A program made the translations under genes and the position numbers. This document shows positions 1-5,506 of a stretch of 7,163 bases of DNA, piece by piece. Position 1 is the stretch's first letter; each line of letters opens with the position of its first letter. This DNA is from Pseudomonadota bacterium (GTDB taxonomy: Bacteria; Pseudomonadota; Gammaproteobacteria; Xanthomonadales; Rhodanobacteraceae): positions 1-7,163 of the forward strand of contig JANXVS010000561.1 in assembly GCA_025351555.1 (NCBI GenBank), in the 5' to 3' direction. The notes beneath the pieces were generated by a model. It was not told the DNA's origin and searched no databases. It saw only the letters and a list, made by a program, of their open reading frames with translations.

Positions 1-1
1 G

Positions 2-721
2 TTTGCCTCGGAACTGATCCGGCGCGAGGTTGAGCTCACGCGCATCGCCGGCAAGCCGGTGATCGTGTCGATGGGCGATGTCGCCGCATCTGGCGGCTAC
101 TGGATTTCGATGAACGCGAATCGTATCTTCGCCGAGCCGACCACGATCTCCGGCTCGATCGGTATCTTCGGTCTGTTCGCGAATATCCCCGATACGCTGG
201 CCAAGATCGGTGTGCACACCGACGGCGTCGGCACCACGCCGTTTGCGGGTGCGTTCGACATCCGCCGCGCGCTTGATCCGAAGATTGGCAGCGTGATTCA
301 GGCCGTGATCGACAAGGGCTACCGCGATTTCATCGGCAACGTAGCCAAGGCGCGTGGCAAGACGCCCGCCGAGATCGACGCGATCGCGCGCGGCCGCGTA
401 TGGAGTGGCGCGCAGGCCAAGGAGCGCGGCTTGGTCGACGAACTCGGCGGCCTTGGCGACGCTACCGCCGCTGCGGCGTTGGCGGCAAATCTCGGCACGG
501 ACTACCGCGTGCGTTACGTGGAAAAAGACTTGTCGTTCTGGGAGCGATTCGCGCTGGATCTGAATAGCCAGGCGCTGGCGGGAATCGGTCGCGCGGCGGT
601 TCCGGAATTGGCGCGCGGCTTGCTCGCGCAACCGGAATTGCGCAGCCAGCTTGCGCTGCTGCGCAGCCTTGGCGGCAACAAGGTGGGCGTGTTTGCGTAT
701 TGTTTTTGTGAGATCAGGTAG
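2..721 (+). CDS. sppA: Signal peptide peptidase SppA, C-terminal part (5' end outside window)
   Basis: This is a serine protease of the S49 (SppA, 67 kDa type) family. It sits in the inner membrane and degrades signal peptides left after export. Only the last 239 residues are in the window; the frame is open at the left edge, so the gene starts upstream. The first residues already match the family (SELIRREVE, then KPVIVSMGDVAASGGYW), and the Ser of ASGGYW (codon 89-91) is the expected nucleophile. In E. coli-type SppA the partner Lys lies in the N-terminal half, which is not visible here. The motif GRVWSGAQAKERGLVDELGG, near residues 131-150 of the visible part, is the other family signature. 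The protein ends in an unusual aromatic/Cys tail, YCFCEIR. A likely terminator lies just after the stop. The GTG at 59 is an internal codon, not the start. The family call is firm. Confidence 0.93.
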   Translation, partial: FASELIRREVELTRIAGKPVIVSMGDVAASGGYWISMNANRIFAEPTTISGSIGIFGLFANIPDTLAKIGVHTDGVGTTPFAGAFDIRRALDPKIGSVIQAVIDKGYRDFIGNVAKARGKTPAEIDAIARGRVWSGAQAKERGLVDELGGLGDATAAAALAANLGTDYRVRYVEKDLSFWERFALDLNSQALAGIGRAAVPELARGLLAQPELRSQLALLRSLGGNKVGVFAYCFCEIR

Positions 722-730
722 GAAGCAGAG

Positions 731-772
731 CTTCCGCTCGTCCTCTGGCCCGAAGTGGCGAGTGGAAGTTTT
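731..772 (+). terminator. Rho-independent terminator of sppA
   Basis: Ten nt after the sppA stop, CTTCCGCTCG (731-740) pairs with CGAGTGGAAG (759-768) over all ten positions, one of them a G-U pair. The loop is 18 nt and the stem is followed directly by TTTT (769-772) and then GCATTTG. Purines at 727-730 can pair with the T-run and lengthen the stem. Position, stem and T-run fit a terminator for sppA. The long loop and short T-run make it less than ideal. Confidence 0.55.
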
Positions 773-779
773 GCATTTG

Positions 780-793
780 CCCGCGAAAGCGGG
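780..793 (-). terminator. Possible terminator hairpin of the small lipoprotein gene
   Basis: CCCGC (780-784), a GAAA loop and GCGGG (789-793) form a compact GC-rich hairpin, starting 5 nt beyond the stop of the lipoprotein gene on the minus strand. No T-run follows on that strand (the next bases read CAAATGCAAAA), so intrinsic termination is uncertain. It could instead be a transcript-end stabiliser between the two convergent genes. Confidence 0.25.
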
Positions 794-798
794 AAAGG

Positions 799-1017
799 TT
801 ACCCGCCGGCGGCATCCTCCAACTTTTTGTCGGAAGCCGCCTTCTGCTGGTCGATGGTCTTCTGCATCCCCTTGGCCTTGTCCAGCGCCTTGAACTGGGC
901 ATCGAACACGGTTGGCTGCGCCACTTGTGGCGTCTGCGCTTGCGCTGGCGGGGCTTCGTCGCTTGAGCACGCGGCCAACGTCAACGCGGCGGCAGCAAGG
1001 AAAATAGGAATACGCAT
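799..1017 (-). CDS. Small putative lipoprotein, 72 aa
   Basis: This is a short exported protein of unknown function. It begins MRIPIFLAAAALTLAAC, a lipoprotein signal peptide with lipobox L14-A15-A16-C17. Cys17 would be the lipidated residue, and Ser at +2 fits outer-membrane sorting by the usual +2 rule. A flexible Ala/Pro/Gln stretch follows (about residues 20-35). Then comes a charged, probably helical tail (about 36-70, with KALDKAKGMQKTIDQQKA). The start is supported by a GGGAG ribosome site 6-7 nt before the ATG. The gene converges on sppA and diverges from the SDR gene, sharing a 91-nt spacer (1018-1108) in which I see no convincing -35/-10 pair. Similar short lipoproteins are common in Xanthomonadales. 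I do not recognise a named family. Confidence 0.75.
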   Translation of the reverse strand: MRIPIFLAAAALTLAACSSDEAPPAQAQTPQVAQPTVFDAQFKALDKAKGMQKTIDQQKAASDKKLEDAAGG

Positions 1018-1108
1018 GGCACTCTCCCGAAACGGTCGGTAAAGTCTGCGCCGTGACCTATGGCGGCGGCAAGCGTCGCGGCTGAACTATCGGACCGGAG
1101 GACGCAAG

Positions 1109-1891
1109 ATGACGACGAACCCCGCGCGCTGGCGTCTGGACGGCCAAACTGCACTCGTAAGTGGTGCCAGCAAGGGCATTGGTTTGGCCTGCGCACGCGA
1201 GCTGGCCGCGCTCGGCGCCGACGTGCTCCTGATTGCGCGCGATGAGGCGCATCTGGATCAGGCGCGCAGCGAGCTTGCCGAGGAATTTCCAGAGAGGGAA
1301 TTTTTCTCGTTTGCGGCCGACGCCACGCAACACGAGCAACGCCTGGAGATTTTCGACTGGATCAGCGATCTGGATGTCGCGCTGTCGCTGCTGGTGAACA
1401 ATGTTGGCGGCAACACCAACAAGCCGGCGCTGGATTACAACGAGGATGAAGTGCGCGGGCTGCTCGACACCAATGCGGTTTCCGCGTTCGAGTTGTGCCG
1501 CCTGGCGCATCCGCATCTGAGCGAACACGCGAATGCGGCGATCGTCAATATCAGTTCGGTGTCGGGCCTGGTGCATGTACGCACGGGAGCGCCGTATGGC
1601 ATGGCCAAGGCCGCACTCGCGCAACTCACGCGCAATCTGGCCTGCGAATGGGCCGCCGACGGTATCCGCGTCAACGCGGTCGCGCCATGGTACATCCGCA
1701 CCCAGCGCACGCAATCCGCGCTCGCCGATCCGGACTATCTGGACGAGGTGCTTGCGCGTACGCCGATGGGACGCATCGGCGAGCCCGAGGAAGTTGCCGC
1801 TGCAGTCGCGTTCCTGTGCCTGCCGGCCGCGGCCTACATCACAGGCGAATGTATCGCGGTCGATGGTGGATTTTTGCGCTATGGATTCTAG
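1109..1891 (+). CDS. SDR-family NAD(P)-dependent oxidoreductase (tropinone-reductase-like)
   Basis: This is a classical short-chain dehydrogenase/reductase of 260 aa, the usual length, with a single Rossmann domain. The cofactor loop is SGASKGIG (residues 18-25). Arg44 at the end of the second beta strand and Lys22 in the loop favour NADP(H). NNVGG (97-101) is the family's NNAG motif. The catalytic set is complete: Asn122, Ser150, Tyr163 and Lys167 (YGMAK). The C-terminal part has [13 protein letters not shown] and the final [10 protein letters not shown] typical of the family. The VGGN variant and PWYIRT resemble plant tropinone-reductase-like SDRs, but the substrate cannot be read from sequence. 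The start is set by GGAGGA (1097-1102), 6 nt before the ATG. Its last 11 nt overlap the probable alkA start, so the two may be co-transcribed. A direct role in DNA repair is not implied. Confidence 0.93.
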   Translation: MTTNPARWRLDGQTALVSGASKGIGLACARELAALGADVLLIARDEAHLDQARSELAEEFPEREFFSFAADATQHEQRLEIFDWISDLDVALSLLVNNVGGNTNKPALDYNEDEVRGLLDTNAVSAFELCRLAHPHLSEHANAAIVNISSVSGLVHVRTGAPYGMAKAALAQLTRNLACEWAADGIRVNAVAPWYIRTQRTQSALADPDYLDEVLARTPMGRIGEPEEVAAAVAFLCLPAAAYITGECIAVDGGFLRYGF

Positions 1892-2725
1892 AGGTGTGGC
1901 CAAGCGTACGCACCACTTCCGCTTGCCCTATCGCGCGCCGTACGATTTCGCCGCGCTGCTCGCGTTCTTCTCGCGACGTGCAATCCCTGGCGTGGAGCAG
2001 ATCGATGCCGACAGTTATTCGCGTCGATTCGCCCTCGATGGTGCGATCGGCACGCTGCACGTCAGCCAGATTGCCGACGACGACGCACTTGCGCTCGCAT
2101 GCGGCGCATGTTCGATCTTGACGCCGACATGGCCGCGATCCATGCACGGCTCCGGCGCAAGGCGCCGCTGCGCGCGCTGGTGCGCCGGCATCCGGGCCAG
2201 CGTCTGCCCGGCGGCTGGGACGGTTTCGAGATCGCGGTGCGCGCCGTGCTCGGCCAGCAGATCAGTGTCGCCGCGGCGCGCACGCTGGCCTCGCGGCTGG
2301 TGCAGCGCTTCGGTGTTGAGGTGAGCTTGCCTGGAGGCGAGAAATTCCACTTGTTTCCCTTGCCGCGTGGCCTTGTCGATGCCGATCTTGGCGTGATCGG
2401 CGTCACCCGCGCCCGCGCGCAGACGTTGCGCTCGATGGCACAGGCGCTGTGTGAGGGCAGGGTCGATTTCCGGCCGGACCAGAGTCTGGAAGAATTTGTG
2501 GAAAAGTGGATCCAGCTGCCCGGCATCGGCCCTTGGACCGCGCACTACATCGCGATGCGCGCACTCAGTCATGCCGATGCGTTTCCCGCAGCGGATCTGG
2601 TGTTGCGCAAGGCGGTGTCGGGCGACGGCACGCCGGTACCGCTCAAGCAATTGCAGACGATGGCCGAAGTCTGGCGACCTTGGCGGGCGTATGCGGTATT
2701 GTATTTGTGGCGCAGCGCGAGTTGA
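1881..2725 (+). pseudogene. alkA: alkA-type DNA-3-methyladenine glycosylase II, frame-disrupted
   Basis: AlkA excises 3-methyladenine and other alkylated bases from DNA to start base-excision repair. The N-terminal domain is read in one frame from ATG 1881 (alternative GTG 1896). It shows RLPYRAPYDFAALLAFFSRR, then AIPGVEQ and GTLHVSQIADDDALALA, which align with the E. coli AlkA N-domain. Around 2097-2100 the homology jumps to another frame, MRRMFDLDAD, which carries the whole glycosylase domain to the stop at 2725. Compared with E. coli AlkA, about 15 linker residues between the DALALA segment and MRRMFDL also seem missing. This suggests a small out-of-frame deletion rather than a one-base slip. 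No homopolymer sits at the junction; CGCATG occurs twice there (2096-2101 and 2105-2110). Either the gene is broken, or the sequence is wrong here, or only the C-terminal part is made from ATG 2099. Overlap with the SDR gene and 26 nt to ogt suggest an operon. Confidence 0.75.
2099..2725 (+). CDS. alkA: HhH-GPD glycosylase domain of AlkA, intact 208-aa open frame
   Basis: This is the part of the disrupted alkA that remains open. It holds all residues needed for glycosylase chemistry: WDGFEIAVRAVLGQQISVAA (residues 40-59), the helix-hairpin-helix LPGIGPWTA (140-148), the catalytic Asp166 in FPAADLVLRKA, and the C-terminal WRPWRAYAVLYLW (192-204). The start at ATG 2099 is only the first Met in this frame; a second Met is three codons on. 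I see no good ribosome site before it, and MRRMFDLDAD is normally internal in AlkA. If translated alone, the product would lack the N-terminal alpha/beta domain of E. coli AlkA and resemble a minimal HhH-GPD glycosylase. Family assignment is firm; whether this frame is expressed on its own is not. Confidence 0.7.
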   Translation: MRRMFDLDADMAAIHARLRRKAPLRALVRRHPGQRLPGGWDGFEIAVRAVLGQQISVAAARTLASRLVQRFGVEVSLPGGEKFHLFPLPRGLVDADLGVIGVTRARAQTLRSMAQALCEGRVDFRPDQSLEEFVEKWIQLPGIGPWTAHYIAMRALSHADAFPAADLVLRKAVSGDGTPVPLKQLQTMAEVWRPWRAYAVLYLWRSAS

Positions 2726-2751
2726 ATCGTGCTTCATCGAGGCAGCCGCCT

Positions 2752-3243
2752 ATGTACTACGATTATCTCGACACGCCGATTGGCCGCTTGCTGCTCGCAC
2801 TGGACGGGCAGGGTCTGCGTCATGTCGATTTCGAAAGCGGCCGTCATCCGACGCCGATCGGCGCGGACTGGGAGCGTGGCGCCGGCGCACTGCACGAAGC
2901 ACGCGCGCAACTGAAGGCCTACTTCGCCGGACGCCTGACCGAATTCGACTTGCCGTTGGCGCCGCAGGGCAGCGAATTCCAGCAGCAAGTCTGGCTGGAA
3001 TTGTTGCGCATTCCCTACGGCGCGACCATGAGTTATGGCGAGATCGCGCGCCGGCTCGGCGATCCATCGGCATCGCGGGCGGTCGGCGCCGCCAACGGAC
3101 GCAATCCGATGCCAATCGTCGTGCCCTGTCACCGTGTGATCGGCGCTGACGGCAGCCTGACGGGTTTCGGCGGCGGCTTGCCGGTGAAACGCTTTCTGCT
3201 CGATCATGAGCAGCGCAATTCCACTTTTACCCTTGCGCCTTAG
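2752..3243 (+). CDS. ogt: Methylated-DNA--[protein]-cysteine S-methyltransferase (Ogt/MGMT type)
   Basis: This is a suicide repair protein of 163 aa that moves the alkyl group from O6-alkylguanine (and O4-alkylthymine) to its own cysteine. Residues 2-70 form the variable N-terminal ribonuclease-like domain (YYDYLDTPIGRLLLALDGQG). Residues 74-158 are the DNA-binding/methyltransferase domain. The acceptor is Cys126 in PIVVPCHRVIG. Arg109 (SRAVGAANGRNP) is the expected arginine finger that flips the base, Asn118 the hinge Asn, and Tyr95 the helix-turn-helix tyrosine. The frame is open far upstream into alkA, but homology begins at MYYDYLDTPIG, and GAGG at 2739-2742 lies 9 nt before ATG 2752, so I choose this start. 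It follows alkA by 26 nt. It lacks the Ada N-terminal zinc/AraC part, so it is a stand-alone enzyme, not the regulator. Confidence 0.93.
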   Translation: MYYDYLDTPIGRLLLALDGQGLRHVDFESGRHPTPIGADWERGAGALHEARAQLKAYFAGRLTEFDLPLAPQGSEFQQQVWLELLRIPYGATMSYGEIARRLGDPSASRAVGAANGRNPMPIVVPCHRVIGADGSLTGFGGGLPVKRFLLDHEQRNSTFTLAP

Positions 3244-3249
3244 AGCGTC

Positions 3250-3900
3250 TCAGCATCCGCCGAGTTGATCTTCCAGCTCGTCCTGCTGGGGTTGCAGCAC
3301 CGCTTGCTCGTCCTTGAACGCGCGCCGCAGTTTTTCGTGCACTTTGTTGTATTGCCCGCGCAGGTAATCGCAGGTTTGGTCAGCCGTAGCGGGCTCGCAG
3401 GTATCCTGGATCGCGACGTAGGCGGCAGCGACAGCCACTTGTGGCGAGGTGTCGATGGGAATCTTGCGCACGCCGGGCGCGGATACGCCGATGCCGCCCG
3501 GGCCGTACGCCGATGCAAGCGGCTTGTCGGGAATGCCGAGCACGCCGGCCGGTACCATGCGTGGTGGGGTCACGCCGTCCCGGCTCACGTAATGCGTGCC
3601 GTCTTCCGGGCGGGTGCAGACCCACAATGAGGGTAACGCCTTGTGCGGCTGCTGTGGCAGTGACGCCGCGGGTGTCGGTGGCGGCGTCGTCGCGGCGGCT
3701 TCTTCATCGCTTGTGGCGGGTGGTGTGGGCGGTGGGTTGGCGATATGGATCGGGGTTTCGCTATCGCCCGCGTGGCAGGGTTGATCCTGAAACGTGACGC
3801 TACCTTGTGCATTAGTGCATTTGTAAACATCGCCGGCATGCGCCGCACCCAGCAGACCAGGCGCGAGCAGAAGAAAGATGAAAATCGGTCGTGAGAGCAT
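3250..3900 (-). CDS. Secreted DUF4124 domain-containing protein, 216 aa
   Basis: This is an exported envelope protein of unknown function. Residues 1-22 are a Sec signal peptide (hydrophobic FIFLLLAPGLLG, cleavage expected after AHA, before GDVYKC). Residues 23-45 are a DUF4124 motif, GDVYKCTNAQGSVTFQDQPC, with Cys28 and Cys42 possibly forming a disulphide. A Pro/Thr/Ala-rich linker follows (about 53-85) with PPPTP twice. A second module begins at LWVCTRPEDGTHYVSRDG, which resembles the Cys-x-DG-x-Y modules common in Xanthomonadales periplasmic proteins. Late cysteines in DTCEPA, QTCDYL and the final GGC could pair as well. The C-terminal part (about 180-213) is charged and probably helical. 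The start is the Met directly before the signal peptide, with a weak AGGGA 10 nt upstream. A TAGAAT (-10-like, 3924-3929 complement) lies in the spacer without a matching -35. Its stop is only 6 nt from the ogt stop, converging. Confidence 0.85.
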   Translation of the reverse strand: MLSRPIFIFLLLAPGLLGAAHAGDVYKCTNAQGSVTFQDQPCHAGDSETPIHIANPPPTPPATSDEEAAATTPPPTPAASLPQQPHKALPSLWVCTRPEDGTHYVSRDGVTPPRMVPAGVLGIPDKPLASAYGPGGIGVSAPGVRKIPIDTSPQVAVAAAYVAIQDTCEPATADQTCDYLRGQYNKVHEKLRRAFKDEQAVLQPQQDELEDQLGGC

Positions 3901-4104
3901 GCGAGCAACATCCCTATGCCGTCATTCTAACGCGGCGATGTGCGTGCCGCTTAACGGGTGCGATGCTGTAATTCCCGCGCCAGCGATATGGATGCCGATG
4001 GCAACAACACGGCACTGGCCGCACGGCGGCGTGCCCTGAATGGCCACGCTGGAAGCGGACGCGACGGAGTATTGGATACGCCGCCGCGTCGCCGAATGGC
4101 TGAA

Positions 4105-4647
4105 TCAGTGAGTCTTTTCCATTTGCTGCGCAGAGTTTTGAGCGGTATCCAGCGCCTGCTTGGCCTGGGTCTTGGCCAAGTCGCGATTGGCGTCGGCCTG
4201 CTTCTCGCAAGCGTCCTGCTGATTGCTGGGCATTGCCTTGCAGGATTGCTTGGCGACGGCATAGTCCGCATCAGCCTTGGTGATTGCCACGTCGTAATGC
4301 GATTGCGCTTCGGTCTTCATCGTGCTGGCCTGGGCGCTGGCCAGATCCTTGTGCGCATCTTGCGCAGTTGCCCCGGCTTCGGCACGCGCTTTGGCGATGT
4401 CCTTGGATGCTTCCGTATCCGCCTTGGCCACGTCGGCCGCCGCACGTGCGCGCGCTGCTTCAGCCGCTTGCTGCGCCTCGGCAATCTTGTCGGTTGCCTT
4501 TTTCTGTGCCTCGGCAACTTCCTTGCTGGCCTGTTGCTGGGTTTTGGCGATGTCGCTCTGCGCCTCTGCCGCGGATTTTTGCTCGTTGCATGCCGTCAGC
4601 GACAGCGCGGCAAGAATGGCGCAAGCCAGATGTATAGTCGTTTTCAT
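4105..4647 (-). CDS. Ala-rich coiled-coil lipoprotein with 11-residue repeats, 180 aa
   Basis: This is a probable outer-membrane lipoprotein. Residues 1-20 are a lipoprotein signal with lipobox L17-T18-A19-C20; Asn at +2 does not signal inner-membrane retention. Residues 32-111 are almost pure Ala/Lys/Glu/Gln/Asp helix. They follow an 11-residue pattern, such as DIAKTQQQASK, EVAEAQKKATD, DVAKADTEASK and DIAKARAEAGA, with 7-residue units between blocks. The C-terminal part (about 112-180) stays helical and carries Cys136 and Cys147, eleven residues apart (KQSCKAMPSNQQDACEKQA), which may form a disulphide hairpin. The frame is open far upstream, but MKTTIHLACAILAALSLTAC is the only credible start, and a GGGAT lies about 6 nt before it. 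It reads as an envelope spacer or stress protein with Lpp/TolA-like composition. A role is inference, and similarity searches may be misled by composition. Confidence 0.85.
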   Translation of the reverse strand: MKTTIHLACAILAALSLTACNEQKSAAEAQSDIAKTQQQASKEVAEAQKKATDKIAEAQQAAEAARARAAADVAKADTEASKDIAKARAEAGATAQDAHKDLASAQASTMKTEAQSHYDVAITKADADYAVAKQSCKAMPSNQQDACEKQADANRDLAKTQAKQALDTAQNSAQQMEKTH

Positions 4648-4873
4648 AATTGATCCCGGTCGTAGTTGAACATGGGTTGCAACAAGGGTATGCACGCGCA
4701 ATGTGCGTGTGTAGCCTGCATGATTGGAGCAACTGGCGTGCCATGTCTGTGCGGTCGGAAACATAGGCGCAATCCTTATGCGAACAGGGTTGCGCGCAGG
4801 GTAAGCATGCAGTTTGCCCGACCGGCGACGCGGACGATGCACTTCGCAATCTGAAGGGGCCGGACTACGCGAA

Positions 4874-5503
4874 TCAACGCTGCCGCTGGATTCCCGTCGG
4901 CAGGTTGGCGATACGCGCGTACTCAGCGTCGGTGAAGCGATCCGGATGTGCCAGCCAGTCGTCAATCAGCGGTGAGGCGTCGTTACCCCAGAATAGTTCA
5001 TCGCCGACGCGCAGCGTTGGCACGCCGAAGACGCCGGTCGCGAGCGCAGCGTCTGTATTCGTGCGCAACTGCATTTTCACGTTTTCTGAATTTGCCGCGT
5101 TTTCCACATCGGTAATTCCGAGTGCGCGGCCCACTTCGGCAAGTTCCGCCGCATTCGTGCCGGCATGGCCCTCGCGCCAGAGATGATTGAAGATCGCCTC
5201 GACCGAATCCCAACTCGCACCCGCTGCGATGCACAACCGCAATGCCGTCAGCGGATTGAACGGATGCGCCGGTGGAAAGCGCAGTGGAATACCGGCGTGC
5301 GCGGCCTGCCACTGCACGAAGCGATAGGTGAACTCGCGCTTGCCGGGAATCTCGGCCGGCCCGATATTGCCGTATTGCTTCAACACCGCGCCGAACGCGA
5401 TCGGCACCGGCGTGATGACGATGCGCCGGCGCCATTCGTGAACCTTGCCTAGTTGCAGGTACGAAAATGGCGAGATGAAGTCGAAGTACCAATAAGCGTT
5501 CAT
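4874..5503 (-). CDS. 2-hydroxychromene-2-carboxylate isomerase / DsbA-family thioredoxin-fold protein
   Basis: The 209-aa protein belongs to the DsbA-like/GST-kappa group that includes NahD, a glutathione-dependent isomerase of naphthalene degradation. The N-terminal YWYFDFISPFSYLQ is the family start. Ser11 replaces the first Cys of a CxxC site and is the residue that binds glutathione thiolate in NahD. The helical insert spans about residues 60-150. GVFGVPT (157-163) is the cis-proline loop with Pro162, and ELFWGNDASPLIDDWL (169-184) is the typical C-terminal motif. Having no CxxC, it is not a disulphide oxidase. The start lies 3 nt after the fadE stop without a clear ribosome site, so translation is probably coupled to fadE. 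No aromatic-degradation genes are in the window, so the true substrate is unknown; lipid- or CoA-related thiol chemistry would fit the neighbour. The family call is firm, the exact reaction is not. Confidence 0.88.
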   Translation of the reverse strand: MNAYWYFDFISPFSYLQLGKVHEWRRRIVITPVPIAFGAVLKQYGNIGPAEIPGKREFTYRFVQWQAAHAGIPLRFPPAHPFNPLTALRLCIAAGASWDSVEAIFNHLWREGHAGTNAAELAEVGRALGITDVENAANSENVKMQLRTNTDAALATGVFGVPTLRVGDELFWGNDASPLIDDWLAHPDRFTDAEYARIANLPTGIQRQR

Positions 5504-5506
5504 GGG

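Noticed and set aside
1058..1903. 281-codon minus-strand open frame opposite the SDR gene
   Set aside because: The plus-strand SDR has a complete set of motifs and a good ribosome site; the opposite frame shows no domain.
2506..2751. N-terminal extension of ogt into the alkA gene
   Set aside because: The extension is the out-of-frame reading of the AlkA catalytic domain; family homology begins at the Met at 2752.
3924..3929. TAGAAT as a -10 box (minus strand) for the DUF4124 gene
   Set aside because: No -35 element at 16-18 nt spacing; only TTAAGC about 19 nt away, too weak to call a promoter.
4040..4111. Short plus-strand open frame of 23 codons (MATLEADATEYWIRRRVAEW and on) between the two minus-strand envelope genes
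   Set aside because: Protein-like, but it has no ribosome site, follows a stop codon directly, overlaps the lipoprotein 3' end on the other strand and matches nothing I recognise.
3914..4210. 98-codon minus-strand open frame running through the spacer 3901-4104
   Set aside because: It starts inside the lipoprotein gene in another frame, and its Arg/His/Pro/Cys-rich translation is typical of out-of-frame reading in GC-rich DNA.
4105..4965. Longer version of the lipoprotein gene starting at 4965
   Set aside because: The extra N-terminal part lacks family features, overlaps the isomerase gene and would bury the lipoprotein signal peptide inside the protein.
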